A stretch of DNA of 64,000 nucleotides from Saprospiraceae bacterium (GCA_026129545.1 JAHCHX010000001.1:1797501-1861500); one strand, 5' to 3'; counted from the first letter of the stretch, positions 1-10,459 are shown. The notes: a model not told the origin generated them from the sequence alone. A program made the numbers and translations.

Positions 1-335
1 TGCTTGCCAGTATAGCCGGAAGGTGTCAAATAGATGCTCGTCCCCTCCCCTTCTTTCCAGCGCATGATTCGGTTGGGCGGAATATCGGTGAACAGGAGAA
101 AGGCACCATCCTTTATCCAAATCGGGCCTTCTGCCCATTCAAATCCTTCAGCCAGTATTTCGATGTTGGCATCGAAGGCGATGATGCTGTCAAGCAAAGG
201 GTGGAAGCGCTCGATTTTGCCAGTAGTGGCATAACGAGATTGCGTCGGGGACGTTTTTTGAGAAGCTTCTTGTTTGCAGGCTACCAACAACAGGGCAGCA
301 AAGCAGAAAGGTAGCAAGGAGAAATGTGGTGTCAT
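1..335 (-). CDS. SMP-30/gluconolactonase-like lipoprotein (5' part, cut by window edge)
   Basis: Minus-strand gene beginning at the ATG at 335 and running off the left edge. The N-terminus is a lipoprotein signal with lipobox LLLVAC (Cys about residue 20), so the product should be exported and lipid-anchored. Around residues 60-100 it carries EGFEWAEGPIW, LLFTDIPPNRI and MRW, the opening pattern of the SMP-30/gluconolactonase/LRE beta-propeller family. Members hydrolyse lactones; the substrate cannot be told from this fragment, and the catalytic metal ligands lie mostly outside the window. The lipobox start makes the chosen ATG convincing. Confidence 0.8.
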   Translation of the reverse strand, partial: MTPHFSLLPFCFAALLLVACKQEASQKTSPTQSRYATTGKIERFHPLLDSIIAFDANIEILAEGFEWAEGPIWIKDGAFLLFTDIPPNRIMRWKEGEGTSIYLTPSGYTGK

Positions 336-417
336 AATAGAGTTCGATTGATTCGATTATCCGCATGGTTGAGCCGTTCGGACGGCCCGCTTGGTCGTAA
401 CATTTGTAAAATGGGGG

Positions 418-1074
418 TCAATGTCGCTCGCCAAAAATCAAACTCCCGATGCGCACTATCGTGCTCCCCTCTTCCACGGCAATGCGCCAATCGTCCGACA
501 TTCCCATCGAGATTTCGCGGAAATGTAGGCTTGAGGAGAAGTAATTCGTTTTGAGGTTTTGAAAAATAGATTTCAAATGTCGGAATTCGCGGCGCACCTG
601 TCCCGCATCATCGGTGAAGGTAGCCATGCCCATCACACCGCAAACCCGTACGTTTTTCATTTGCTGGAATGTCTCGCTGGCGAGCAATGTGCTGGCTTCC
701 GCTTCGTCGAGACCGAACTTGGTCTCTTCCTTAGCGATGTGAAACTGTAGCAGACAATCCACGACGCGATGCACCTTGCTTGCTTGTTTGTCAATTTCTT
801 GGAGCAGTTTCAGGCTGTCCACCGAATGAATCATCCGCACAAAAGGCGCGATGAATTTCACTTTGTTTGTCTGCAAATGGCCAATCAAGTGCCATTCGAT
901 GTCGGCGGGCAGCGCGGCTTGTTTTGCAAGCATCTCCTGTACGCGGTTCTCGCCGAAGATGCGATGGCCTTGCCGATAGATTTCCATCACTCGTTCGGGT
1001 GGATGAGTTTTGGAAACCGCAACCAGGGTAACATTTTTGGCAGCAAGTTCGCGGAGTAGTTCGTTTAGCATCAT
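418..1074 (-). CDS. YggS/PLPBP family pyridoxal-phosphate homeostasis protein
   Basis: 218-residue protein close to the usual family length. It has the N-terminal TLVAVSKTHP segment whose Lys binds pyridoxal 5'-phosphate, then FGENRVQEM, WHLIGHLQTNK, and the C-terminal MGMSDDWRIA and GSTIVRIGSLIFG phosphate-binding segments. The family is a single-domain TIM-barrel cytoplasmic protein that buffers free PLP and influences amino-acid pools; it has no known catalytic reaction. It is divergent to the adhesin gene and co-directional with the lipoprotein at the left edge, with an 82-base gap. No anomalies seen. Confidence 0.93.
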   Translation of the reverse strand: MMLNELLRELAAKNVTLVAVSKTHPPERVMEIYRQGHRIFGENRVQEMLAKQAALPADIEWHLIGHLQTNKVKFIAPFVRMIHSVDSLKLLQEIDKQASKVHRVVDCLLQFHIAKEETKFGLDEAEASTLLASETFQQMKNVRVCGVMGMATFTDDAGQVRREFRHLKSIFQNLKTNYFSSSLHFREISMGMSDDWRIAVEEGSTIVRIGSLIFGERH

Positions 1075-1452
1075 TTTTGATACCCAAATTGAAGAGGGTT
1101 TGAAGATTTCCTTGATTGATTTGTATGATTTTCAAAGGATTGCGAGCGCCGCTCGTTCATAACCACCTTGTCAGACCCTGTACTCAGGGGCTTGCCCGGC
1201 CAAGGGAAGCGGACGGGGCTGACTTGCGTTGACTAGAAATGAAAAGCAGGCAGTAAAAGTAGGGTGAAAGTCAACTTTTGGAAAAAACGGAAAGGTTCGC
1301 GTGTGAATTTTTTGCAAAGCCTTACCCATCGCGTGTTATCGTTGAGATGCTTTGCGGCTTTTTGCCATACCTTAGCCGCCCTAATTACCCAAAGCTGTTT
1401 TTTGACAAAAAATCCCGTGTTTCATCCAATTATTGAAGTCCGAATTTCAATT
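1075..1452. other. 378-base divergent intergenic region
   Basis: Region between the divergent PLPBP and adhesin genes. It holds a short palindrome, GAGCGCCGCTC, near 1143-1154 and an imperfect hairpin (GTCAGACCCT at 1170-1179 against GGGGCTGAC at 1215-1223). The reading frame of the adhesin is open upstream to 1264, but that extension lacks a signal peptide and I treat it as non-coding. No tRNA or recognised riboswitch is visible. Confidence 0.4.
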
Positions 1453-4400
1453 ATGTCATCCCGCTTTTTACTCCCATTTGCATTTTTTGCGCTCTGCTTT
1501 TCTTCCCAAAAGTCATTTTCCCAAGTCACGATTTGGCAAGAAAACTTTAGTGGTGCCAACCAAGGTTGGACCCAAGACTTTACCGATTGCGACGGCTCTG
1601 GCTCTGCGGGCGTGCAGAATGGCCGCTTCGAAGTAATTGACATGGAAGGCTCTCCATGCTGCCCCACTGGTGCCACCACGGGTGGCGCCAACAACAACGA
1701 GTGGCTCACCAATGCCATCAACACGGAGAATTTTTGCAACATCGGCATTTCGGTTCAATATGGATTTATTGGGACGTTTGAGTGCTCGCCGGGAGGCCCT
1801 TATTTCGCTTGCTCCGGCGACCCATTTGTGGACAACGGCCACGACCAGATGGTGTTTGAATATGAACTCGACAACAACGGAACGTGGGTACAGTTCGCCT
1901 ACATCTGTGGCGGTCAAGCGGGCACGGCAGTTGTCAATAACCTCACCTGCAATTCTATCCGAATCAGAATAAGGCCCGCCAATAAAGCCATTGCGGAGAC
2001 CTATTGGTTCGACAATGTTACTGTTTCTGGCATTCCGCGCCCCACGGTCAACCCGGTAAACGACATCACTGCTTGTTCTGGGCAGCAGGTTGGCGTGACT
2101 TTTAGCGGGATGGGCACCCCGCCGCCGACTTTCTCTTGGACGAACAGCAACACGGCCATTGGCTTGGGTGCTGCCGGCACCGGAAACATCAATTTCACGA
2201 CTCCGGCAGGTTTGGGTAGCCCGCAGTCTGCCACGATAACCGTGACACCCACCTCGGCCGGTTGCACGGGCACACCCGAAACATTCAACATCACCGTGAA
2301 CCCCGGCCCAACAGTAGACCCTGTGGCCAACCTTACCGTTTGCCCCGGTGATGCTGTGAATATCCTTTTTTCGGGCGATACTCCGGGTGCCACCTACAAC
2401 TGGACGGCAAGCCTGCCTATACCTGGCGCAGGTGGCAGCGGTCAAGGGAACATTATTATTCCGAATGTGCCCATCATTCCATTCCCGATAACGGCTACCG
2501 TGACCGTGACTGCTTCGTTCGGCGGTTGCACCGGGCCGCCCCAAGTCTTCACGGTTTCGGGTTTTCCCAACCCAAGCGGCAATTTGACTTTGACCGGCCC
2601 GGCCAATATCTGTCAAGGGCAGAACGCGGTGTTTTCGGTCAGCATGACCAACGGCAGTGCTCCATTCACCTTTGTTTATGCACTTGACGGGGCGCCCCAA
2701 CCTCCCGTGACCGCAAACAATACGCCGTTCACTTGGAATTTCCCCATCACGAGCAGCGCCAATGTGAGTTTGGTAAGCGTGACGGCCAGCAATACCTGTG
2801 AAGGAAATGGCACTGGCAGCGCCAACATCACGGTGACCCCCACCCCCACCGCAACCCTGACTAGCGGAAACAGCACCGCCTGTACGGGGCAGGGCACTAA
2901 TTTGGAAATCAACTTTGATGGGGGCAATGGAACATACACGTTTGTGTATAGAATAAATGGTGTCAACCAACCGCCCATCACCACGACAGGGCCAAATTAT
3001 ACACTCACGGTAACGCCCAATACACCCGGCACGTTCAACTACACTTTGGCCAGCGTGACCAGCAACGGCTGCACAGGCACAGTAGGCGGCTCTTATTCGC
3101 TTACCGTAGCCCAATCGCCCACCGCAACGCTCATAGGTGGCGGCACCGTCTGTGCTGGGCAACCCATCACACTGACCATCACGTTTACGGGCGGGGGGCC
3201 CTACACCGTCAATTACACCGCGAATGGCGACCCGCAACCTCCCATCACGACTTCCAGCAACACATATCTTTTTAGTGTCGCGCCAGCCACCTCAACCACT
3301 TATGAACTTACGGACGTGACCGCCAATGGATGTCCGGGCACCGTGCAAGGCATCGCCATCGTGAACGTGAATCCCAGTCCGTCGGGCACGTTGGTTAGTG
3401 GGAACAGTGCTATATGTAACGGGGAGCCTGTCGTGCTGACGTTCAACTTTACTGGCCCAAGTCCTTACAATTTTGTCTATTCGGTCAACAACGTCAACCA
3501 GCCCGCTATCAACACCTCACAAAGCACCTACACCTTGACGGTAAACCCGACTATCAACAGCACTTACACATTGGTCAGCGTGACGGGCGGCGGATGCAAC
3601 GGTGCCGTGAATGGAACTTATACCGTGACGGTAGGGACACCGCCCACAGCGAGCATTAGCGGCGACACGATTATTTGCCCAGGGGACACGGCTAATTTGC
3701 TTGTCAATTTTACCGGAACGGCTCCCTTCACTTTTGTTTACAAAGCGAACGGCATCAACCAACCAGCTGTTACAACCTCAAACAACCCTTACATCCTTCA
3801 AGTAGCGCCTTCAACGCTTACAGCATATATGCTGGACAGCGTTGCTTCCAACGGCTGTTCCGGCACGGTGTCAGGCATGGCTACGGTGAGCTTGGCCCCA
3901 GCCATTTCCGCGACCATTTCAGGGGGCGGACAGATTTGCACTGGTGGCAGCGGCACGAATGTCTTCATCAATTTCACGGGACCAGGGCCGTATACTTTTA
4001 TTCTGACTGCCAACAATGTACCGATTGATACCATCACGACGGATACGACTTTTTATTCGATACCCGTAAACCCACCAAACGGCACGATTTACCGCTTGTT
4101 GAGTGTAAGCAATGGTTTTTGCAACGGGACGGTTTCGGGCCAAGCGGTGGTGTTTGTGTTCACTCCGCCTACAGCCATTTTGAGCGGAGACCAGACCTTC
4201 TGCGATTCGGCCAACACAAATGTCATGATAGACTTTACCGGCACCGGGCCGTTTTCTGTCTATTATTCCATCAATGGCATAGCGCAAATTCCAGACACGA
4301 CCTTCGACGACCCTTATTTTATCCCAATCGTGACGACGGTGACGACTACCATCACGTTGGATAGCATCAAGTCGCCGGGATGTGATGGCATACCCATGGG

Positions 4401-7400
4401 CTCTGCCACCATAACCGTGAACTACGCCCCTTCCTACACCAACTTGACCACGAATTGCAATTTTGTAGCGGGCACTTACACTATTTCCTTCAATGTGTTG
4501 GGGGCTACGCTTCCGCTGACACTACTGAGCGGCTCCGGCACTTTCACGGGGACACAATTCACCAGCAACCCTATTCCCATTGGTCAGCCCTACAATTTTG
4601 TTTTTCGAGATGCCAATGACTGCGGCAACGTAACTGTTAGTGGGCCTTCCAATTGCAATTGCCAGACGAACGCCGGCACGATGAACTTGACCCCCATCGA
4701 AGTTTGCGTGGGCGAGACGGCTACTGCCACGCACAATGGCAATTTTGTGAACGACGGGGATGACATCTTGAGGTTCATTCTGCACACCAATCCGGCTTTG
4801 CCCATCGGAACCATTCTTGGCTGGAACACCACGCCATCATTCACTTTTGGAGCCAACATGACGGCAGGTGTCACATATTATATTTCGGCTATTGCCGGAA
4901 ACAATGACGGTACGGGTAATGTGGATTTGAATGACCCTTGTCGCTCCGTTTCGCAAGGCACACCCGTCACATTCTTCCAACCACCTACTGCCAACATGGG
5001 GCAGGGCGACACAATATGTGCTGGCAATCAGGCCATCATCCCTGTAACGCTGACGGGCATCTCGCCATTTTCGCTCACTTGGGCCATAAACGGAGTGCCC
5101 CAACCCACCGTGAACAACATCACCAATTCGACCTACCAAATTGCCATCACACCAGTGGACGACGTTACGATTACTTTGATTTCGGTGGGTGATGCTCGGT
5201 GTGTCGCCTCTATTGCCGATACCGCCATCGTGGTGGTCAACACGCCGCCGCAGGTGTCCAATCTGCTCGTAACCTGCGATTTTCAGACGCAGACTTACAC
5301 CTTGACGCTCGACGTGGCAGGTGCGCCACCTTACACTGTGAGCGGGGGCATCGGTGGCAGTTTTGTGGGCAATGTGTTCACTAGCAACCCCATCCCGGTG
5401 AGCAGCCCCAATTATTTGCTCACCATAGCGGATGCCAATATGTGCAGCCAAGCGACGGTGAGTGGCACTGCCAATTGCAACTGCCCCACAAACGCCGGCA
5501 CCATGAGCCAAACCCAAGTCGGTGTTTGCGAAAACGCCACTTTAAACGTACCTCCTACCGCCGGCGAGACCTTGGAAGCAGACGACGAATTGCTCTACAT
5601 CCTGCACACCACACCCGGAAGCCCGCCCGGGACGATTCTCGCTTGGAACAATATCCCACAGTTCAATTTTCAACCGGGTATGTTGACCAACACCACCTAC
5701 TATGTGTCGGCGATTGCGGGCAACCCTGGCGCACCCGGCCAGATTGATTTGAACGACCCATGTGTTTCCATCGCGCAGGGCACTCCTGTCATTTTCTATG
5801 CGCAGCCGACTGCCGATTTGGTAGCTTTGGACACGGGCATTTGTGAAAATAGATTGGTGACCATCACTGTCAATTTCACGGGAACAGCCCCGTTTTCGTT
5901 TGTGTATTCCGTCAATAATGTGCCCCAACCTGCCGTGACGGGTATCAACGTAAATACTTTTTCCTTCACTACTACCTATTCTCAAAACACACAAATCCGC
6001 TTGGTGAGCGTCAGCGACCAGTTCTGCTCCGAGGGTATCGTGCAAGGTGAGGTAAATATCACTATTGAGGGCATCCCGTTGATAACCAATGTGCAGACCA
6101 TTTGCGATGCCACTGGCAATAATTACACGGTAAGTTTCACTATTCAAGGAGGTGAGCCGCCGTACAGCGTGACAGGGGTCATGGGCACGGTGACAGGCAA
6201 TCAATTTGAGAGCGCCCCGATTCCGTCTGGCAACCCGTATTCGATTAACCTGAGCGATGCAAATATCTGTGGCGTGACCTTCCTTGTCGGTTCATACTCT
6301 TGCGATTGCTCCACTATGGCTGGCACTTTGATACAAACACCGCTCACGCTTTGCTCGCAAGACGTGGCGGCGCTACCTGCTGCTACGGGCACTGTGCTGG
6401 ACGGCAACGATGCCTTGATATACCTGCTCGTCACCACAACGAATCCAAGCACTTGGACGATTTTGGCATCCAACAACACACCCACCTTCAGTTTTAACGC
6501 GGCCATCATGTCTCCAAACACACCTTACTTTATTGTCGCGGTGGCTGGGAATAGCACAGGCAGCGGTGTTGATTTGACCGATATATGTCTCTCCGTCGCT
6601 GTGGGGCCAACGGTGACTTGGCGAGCACCCGTCACTGCGGTTATTTCTGGCCCCACGAGTGTGTGCGCCGGAGTCCCCACCACTCTGAATGTGGCATTTA
6701 CCGGTGCCGGGCCTTTCACTTTTACCTACAACAACGGAACCCCGCAGACCATCACAACTTCGGACAACCCCTACTCATTGGCCGTCACACCTTCAACAAA
6801 CGTGACGGGCATCACACTCAACAGCGTGACGGGAGCAGGCAATTGCGCTGGCACAGTAAGCGGCAACGTAGTGGTGTCGCCCGTCATTCAGGCGCTCAAC
6901 GTGCAAACGATATGCGATTTTGCCACCCAGACTTATACCCTTCAATTCGACATCAGCAATGGGGCCGCTCCCAACACGACCTACACGATTACGGGCGTCA
7001 CAGGTACTTTGACGGATACTTCATTTGTGTCCAACCCCATACCCGGCACACAACCCTACAACGTGACCATCACCAGCCCAGATGGTTGTTCCACGGCTAT
7101 CGCTGGTGAGGCGAACTGCCTATGCACGACGGAGGCAGGCACGCTCACCGTAGTGGCCGCCAACGCCTGCCTGCCCGACGGTCAGGTGTCTGTGCAAGTG
7201 AGCGGCCAAGTACTCGATGCCAACGACGTGTTGCAGTACATTCTGTACCAAGATGCGACCCAGCTTCCCAACGGCATCTTGGCGGTGAGCAACACACCAC
7301 AACTCGGCTTTCAAACGGGCATGACGGCTGGCACGACCTATTTCGTGTCGGCAATAGTGGGCAACAATGATGGCACAGGCAACGTAAACCTCAATGATTT

Positions 7401-8991
7401 GTGCCTTTCCATTTCGCCGGGGGTGCCTGTAGTGTTCCGCCAGCCGCCCACGGCGACGCTCGCTGGCAGCTCATCTTTCTGCGCGGGCGGCAATGCTGCT
7501 TTTCAAATTCAATTTACCGGCACTGCACCGTTCAAATTTGTCTATGCGGTCAACGGCAACCCTCAGTCGCCCATCACAGCACCCGGCAACACATTCAATA
7601 TCAGCACCAATAACGTTCAGCAGAATCAGGTTTTCACGTTGATTTCTGTGGAAGATGCGTTTTGCACGGGCACAGTCAGTGGCCAAGCCGACGTCAGCAT
7701 TATCCCACCGCCCACAGGCTCACTTCTCGGCGACGCGACGATATGCGCAGGAGGTTCGACCACCTTGGGCTTGTCGCTCACAGGCGGCACTTCCTACGAC
7801 GTGACGATTGGCGGGGGCAGCACTCCCATCGTGCTGACGGGTGTTCAGAATGGTGCAACCGTTGACGTGATGCCTGCCGTCACCACTACCTACACCATCA
7901 CCAACCTTGTCGCGCAGGGCAATGCGTGCCCGCCCGTGATTGGCTTGTCATCTACTGTGACGGTCTCTGATTTGACGGGAAATGCGACCGTATCGAACTA
8001 CAATGGGTTTGGCGTGAGTTGCCCCAACGGCGACGACGGCAGCATCGCCATCACACCGAGCGGAGATATTTCGCAGGTGACCGCAGTTTGGAGCAACGGT
8101 GCCACTGGTCTGCAATTGAACAATTTGCCCCCCGGCGATTATGCCGTCACCCTGACCAATGCCGTTGGCTGCACTTGGACGCAATCGTTCCAACTTTCCG
8201 CGCCACCGGGTTTGAGCATACAAGTGTCCACCACTTCGCCTACTTGCTTTGGCGATAGCGATGGCTCGCTCACCGTGCAATCCATCTCTGGCGGAGCCAC
8301 TCCGTTTATCCTGACGCTGAACAACTTGACCAATACGGTGGTCAATTCATTCCCCATCACGCTGAGCAATCTGGAAGCAGGCACTTATCTGTTGGCAGTG
8401 GCCGATGCGAATGACTGCGTCACGGAGCAAAGCGTGGATATTGTCGCACCTCCCCAGTTGACGGTTGACTTGGGGCCGGATGTGACCATCAGTTTTGGTG
8501 ACAGTATTCAACTGAATGCAAGGCTCAACATGACCGCTTTTGAGTCGTTCGCATGGTCGCCAACCGACTATTTGCTCACACCCGACTCGCTCTCCACTAT
8601 GGCCAAGCCTCCCGTGAGTCAGATATACGCCATCACCGTGATTGACACGACTGGCTGCCCGGCTACCGACCAACTGCGCATCATCGTCCAAAAACAAAAT
8701 CGCGTTTATCTGCCCAATATCATCAAGCCGGAGTCCAATGAACTGAACGATGCCTTCACGGTGTACGCAGGTGCCGAGGTGGCGCGAGTGCGACTCATGC
8801 GCATTTATGACCGCTGGGGCGAGTTGTTGTTTGAAAACAAAGACTTTGCCCCTAATGATGAGCAATCGGGCTGGCGAGGACGCGCCAAGGGCAATCTGGT
8901 CAATCCGGGCGTTTTTGTCTATGTGGTGGAAGTAGAATACTTTGACGGCACTTCGCAAATACTGTCAGGAGATGTGACAGTGATTCGATAA
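1453..8991 (+). CDS. Giant secreted Ig/PKD-like repeat adhesin with gliding-motility C-terminal domain
   Basis: 2,512 residues if started at the ATG at 1453, which begins a clear signal peptide (hydrophobic LLPFAFFALCF, cleavage near SFSQ). Residues about 30-190 form a Cys-rich module beginning TIWQENFSG. From about 400 to 2020 there are roughly eleven divergent copies of a ~90-residue unit (consensus FTGxxPFxFVYxxNGxxQP then TYxLxSVTxxGCxGTV), interrupted by four Cys-rich modules starting CNCxTxAGTM. Two SprB-like repeats follow (about 2180-2335), then a C-terminal domain with LPNIIKPESNELNDAF, RIYDRWGELLFE and GVFVYVVEVEY. That last domain is the gliding motility-associated (CHU_C, type B) sorting domain of type IX secretion. 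Inferred role: surface or released adhesin/matrix protein. An upstream start at 1264 is possible but less likely. Confidence 0.9.
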   Translation: MSSRFLLPFAFFALCFSSQKSFSQVTIWQENFSGANQGWTQDFTDCDGSGSAGVQNGRFEVIDMEGSPCCPTGATTGGANNNEWLTNAINTENFCNIGISVQYGFIGTFECSPGGPYFACSGDPFVDNGHDQMVFEYELDNNGTWVQFAYICGGQAGTAVVNNLTCNSIRIRIRPANKAIAETYWFDNVTVSGIPRPTVNPVNDITACSGQQVGVTFSGMGTPPPTFSWTNSNTAIGLGAAGTGNINFTTPAGLGSPQSATITVTPTSAGCTGTPETFNITVNPGPTVDPVANLTVCPGDAVNILFSGDTPGATYNWTASLPIPGAGGSGQGNIIIPNVPIIPFPITATVTVTASFGGCTGPPQVFTVSGFPNPSGNLTLTGPANICQGQNAVFSVSMTNGSAPFTFVYALDGAPQPPVTANNTPFTWNFPITSSANVSLVSVTASNTCEGNGTGSANITVTPTPTATLTSGNSTACTGQGTNLEINFDGGNGTYTFVYRINGVNQPPITTTGPNYTLTVTPNTPGTFNYTLASVTSNGCTGTVGGSYSLTVAQSPTATLIGGGTVCAGQPITLTITFTGGGPYTVNYTANGDPQPPITTSSNTYLFSVAPATSTTYELTDVTANGCPGTVQGIAIVNVNPSPSGTLVSGNSAICNGEPVVLTFNFTGPSPYNFVYSVNNVNQPAINTSQSTYTLTVNPTINSTYTLVSVTGGGCNGAVNGTYTVTVGTPPTASISGDTIICPGDTANLLVNFTGTAPFTFVYKANGINQPAVTTSNNPYILQVAPSTLTAYMLDSVASNGCSGTVSGMATVSLAPAISATISGGGQICTGGSGTNVFINFTGPGPYTFILTANNVPIDTITTDTTFYSIPVNPPNGTIYRLLSVSNGFCNGTVSGQAVVFVFTPPTAILSGDQTFCDSANTNVMIDFTGTGPFSVYYSINGIAQIPDTTFDDPYFIPIVTTVTTTITLDSIKSPGCDGIPMGSATITVNYAPSYTNLTTNCNFVAGTYTISFNVLGATLPLTLLSGSGTFTGTQFTSNPIPIGQPYNFVFRDANDCGNVTVSGPSNCNCQTNAGTMNLTPIEVCVGETATATHNGNFVNDGDDILRFILHTNPALPIGTILGWNTTPSFTFGANMTAGVTYYISAIAGNNDGTGNVDLNDPCRSVSQGTPVTFFQPPTANMGQGDTICAGNQAIIPVTLTGISPFSLTWAINGVPQPTVNNITNSTYQIAITPVDDVTITLISVGDARCVASIADTAIVVVNTPPQVSNLLVTCDFQTQTYTLTLDVAGAPPYTVSGGIGGSFVGNVFTSNPIPVSSPNYLLTIADANMCSQATVSGTANCNCPTNAGTMSQTQVGVCENATLNVPPTAGETLEADDELLYILHTTPGSPPGTILAWNNIPQFNFQPGMLTNTTYYVSAIAGNPGAPGQIDLNDPCVSIAQGTPVIFYAQPTADLVALDTGICENRLVTITVNFTGTAPFSFVYSVNNVPQPAVTGINVNTFSFTTTYSQNTQIRLVSVSDQFCSEGIVQGEVNITIEGIPLITNVQTICDATGNNYTVSFTIQGGEPPYSVTGVMGTVTGNQFESAPIPSGNPYSINLSDANICGVTFLVGSYSCDCSTMAGTLIQTPLTLCSQDVAALPAATGTVLDGNDALIYLLVTTTNPSTWTILASNNTPTFSFNAAIMSPNTPYFIVAVAGNSTGSGVDLTDICLSVAVGPTVTWRAPVTAVISGPTSVCAGVPTTLNVAFTGAGPFTFTYNNGTPQTITTSDNPYSLAVTPSTNVTGITLNSVTGAGNCAGTVSGNVVVSPVIQALNVQTICDFATQTYTLQFDISNGAAPNTTYTITGVTGTLTDTSFVSNPIPGTQPYNVTITSPDGCSTAIAGEANCLCTTEAGTLTVVAANACLPDGQVSVQVSGQVLDANDVLQYILYQDATQLPNGILAVSNTPQLGFQTGMTAGTTYFVSAIVGNNDGTGNVNLNDLCLSISPGVPVVFRQPPTATLAGSSSFCAGGNAAFQIQFTGTAPFKFVYAVNGNPQSPITAPGNTFNISTNNVQQNQVFTLISVEDAFCTGTVSGQADVSIIPPPTGSLLGDATICAGGSTTLGLSLTGGTSYDVTIGGGSTPIVLTGVQNGATVDVMPAVTTTYTITNLVAQGNACPPVIGLSSTVTVSDLTGNATVSNYNGFGVSCPNGDDGSIAITPSGDISQVTAVWSNGATGLQLNNLPPGDYAVTLTNAVGCTWTQSFQLSAPPGLSIQVSTTSPTCFGDSDGSLTVQSISGGATPFILTLNNLTNTVVNSFPITLSNLEAGTYLLAVADANDCVTEQSVDIVAPPQLTVDLGPDVTISFGDSIQLNARLNMTAFESFAWSPTDYLLTPDSLSTMAKPPVSQIYAITVIDTTGCPATDQLRIIVQKQNRVYLPNIIKPESNELNDAFTVYAGAEVARVRLMRIYDRWGELLFENKDFAPNDEQSGWRGRAKGNLVNPGVFVYVVEVEYFDGTSQILSGDVTVIR

Positions 8992-9012
8992 TTGTTGAAT
9001 GACACGCTGGAA

Positions 9013-9070
9013 GTGGCACACGTCTCGCCGTGAATTTTTTGAGGAAAATTCACGGCGAGACGTGTGCCAC
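9013..9070 (+). terminator. Perfect 26-bp hairpin downstream of adhesin gene
   Basis: Arms 9013-9038 and 9045-9070 are perfect reverse complements around a 6-base loop (TTGAGG), 21 bases after the adhesin stop. The inner arm ends in AATTTT/AAAATT and the 3' side continues TCTTTATTTTG. It probably acts as a transcription terminator or mRNA 3'-end stabiliser for the 7.5-kb transcript. The stem is longer than usual for an intrinsic terminator. Confidence 0.7.
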
Positions 9071-9190
9071 TCTTTATTTTGCCCCTACCTATGGCTACAA
9101 CACTGCTAATAGAGAACAATAGCCAAAAAATATTTTACATCTGGGCAACCCTTTCCCCATCATTTCCACCAATTAAGCGTTTACAGCCTC

Positions 9191-9736
9191 ATGCAACAGT
9201 TGAACGACCAGGAATTGGTAAGTGGCGTGCTACGCGGCAGTCCGGCGCACCAAACGGCGCTATATCGCCAATATAGCGTGCCCATGTTCCGAGTGGTGCT
9301 GCGGTTTGCTCGGGACAAGGCCGAGGCTGAAGATATGTTGCAAGATGGGTTTATCCGGGTGTTCCGCGACATGACGCAGTTTCGCGGCGATGGGGCGCTC
9401 GGAGGTTGGATTCGACGCATCATGGTCAACACTGCCCTGAGCCACCTCCGAAAGCAGCGCGATTTCATACGCGACACGGGAGACTTCAGCCCCTTCGAGA
9501 GCCGATTCCGCACCGAGGAAGATTTTGCAGCCAATTTGGATGCCGAAACATTGATGAAATACCTCCAAAAATTACCACCCGGCTATCGCGCCGTGTTCAA
9601 CTTATACGCCATAGAGGGTTTCACCCATGAGGAAATTGCCGAACAATTGGGTATTTCCATCGGAACCAGCAAAAGCCAGTTGTTCAAGGCGAGAGAATAC
9701 CTCAAAAAAATACTGGACAAATCATTTATTTCATAA
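9191..9736 (+). CDS. ECF-type RNA polymerase sigma factor
   Basis: 181 residues. Region 2 shows QTALYRQYSVPMFRVVLRFA, DKAEAEDMLQDGFIRVFRD and GALGGWIRRIMVN; region 4 shows LPPGYRAVFNLYAIEGFTHE and EIAEQLGISIGTSKSQLF, the helix-turn-helix that contacts the -35 element. This is the two-domain layout of group 4 (ECF) sigma factors. It directs RNA polymerase to a small regulon, unknown here. The gene 32 bases downstream encodes a membrane protein that may be its anti-sigma factor. Confidence 0.93.
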   Translation: MQQLNDQELVSGVLRGSPAHQTALYRQYSVPMFRVVLRFARDKAEAEDMLQDGFIRVFRDMTQFRGDGALGGWIRRIMVNTALSHLRKQRDFIRDTGDFSPFESRFRTEEDFAANLDAETLMKYLQKLPPGYRAVFNLYAIEGFTHEEIAEQLGISIGTSKSQLFKAREYLKKILDKSFIS

Positions 9737-9768
9737 GCACGCCTTTCAATTGATTCATTCTCAAACCA

Positions 9769-10404
9769 ATGGCTGAGCACAAAGAATTTGAGTCGCTCGA
9801 CGAACTCTTCCGAAAAACATTTCAGGACCTGCCTGACACGCCCTCCACTTCGGGCTGGGACACACCCTCCGAGCGGGTTTGGCAACACGTTCAAAAACAA
9901 ATAAAACCACCTCGTTCGGGTTGGAGCACACAAACCGTTGCACTCTTGGCGGCTTTTGCTGTCACACTTGTGTTGGGCCTGTATTTGCTCCTGAACCGAC
10001 CGGAGGCACAAACAGAGACACCAGTTGTCGCGCCGGAATTGCCATCAGCCAATGTCGAAGCCAACGACCCGACGTTCGACGAAGCGACAGCACGCACAAA
10101 GGAAGAAGTCAATGTCGCTCACAAAGAACAACTTGCGACACCATTGAGACCGAAGCAAGGGAAAAAGGCATTCGTGCGGCAACCAACCGCCTCACAAATT
10201 AAAGCAGAGTCAGAGGCAGCGAATGCACCCCAAGCCGAGTCTGCACAGTCAGAAACAGTTGAAAAATCTGTTGCTGAAAAAATGCCCGTGTCACCCAACA
10301 CGACCAAACGCCTCAAAGCCGAACTGGCAAAAAAAGCACAAGAGGCATGGGAAACTCCGCTGGCCCCGCTCCCCCAACGCTGGCCCGGAAAGCCGAACAA
10401 GTGA
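9769..10404 (+). CDS. Single-pass membrane protein, probable anti-sigma factor
   Basis: 211 residues: a ~65-residue cytoplasmic segment (EFESLDELFRKTF, GWDTPSERVWQHVQ), one transmembrane helix (VALLAAFAVTLVLGLYLLL, about residues 60-80), then a low-complexity Ala/Glu/Lys/Pro-rich tail outside the membrane. It lies 32 bases after the ECF sigma gene on the same strand. Short N-terminal segment plus one membrane helix next to an ECF sigma gene is the usual Bacteroidota anti-sigma arrangement. The anti-sigma role is inferred from position and topology; no zinc-binding HxxxCxxC motif is present. Confidence 0.6.
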   Translation: MAEHKEFESLDELFRKTFQDLPDTPSTSGWDTPSERVWQHVQKQIKPPRSGWSTQTVALLAAFAVTLVLGLYLLLNRPEAQTETPVVAPELPSANVEANDPTFDEATARTKEEVNVAHKEQLATPLRPKQGKKAFVRQPTASQIKAESEAANAPQAESAQSETVEKSVAEKMPVSPNTTKRLKAELAKKAQEAWETPLAPLPQRWPGKPNK

Positions 10405-10459
10405 CTTTATTCCAAGCTGATGCGTTTCAAAAACCGACAACATTTTAGCAGTAGTATAA

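Noticed and set aside
1513..3237. 574-codon minus-strand frame inside the adhesin gene
   Set aside because: Arg/Gly/His-rich translation with no motifs; it mirrors the codon bias of the repeat-rich adhesin.
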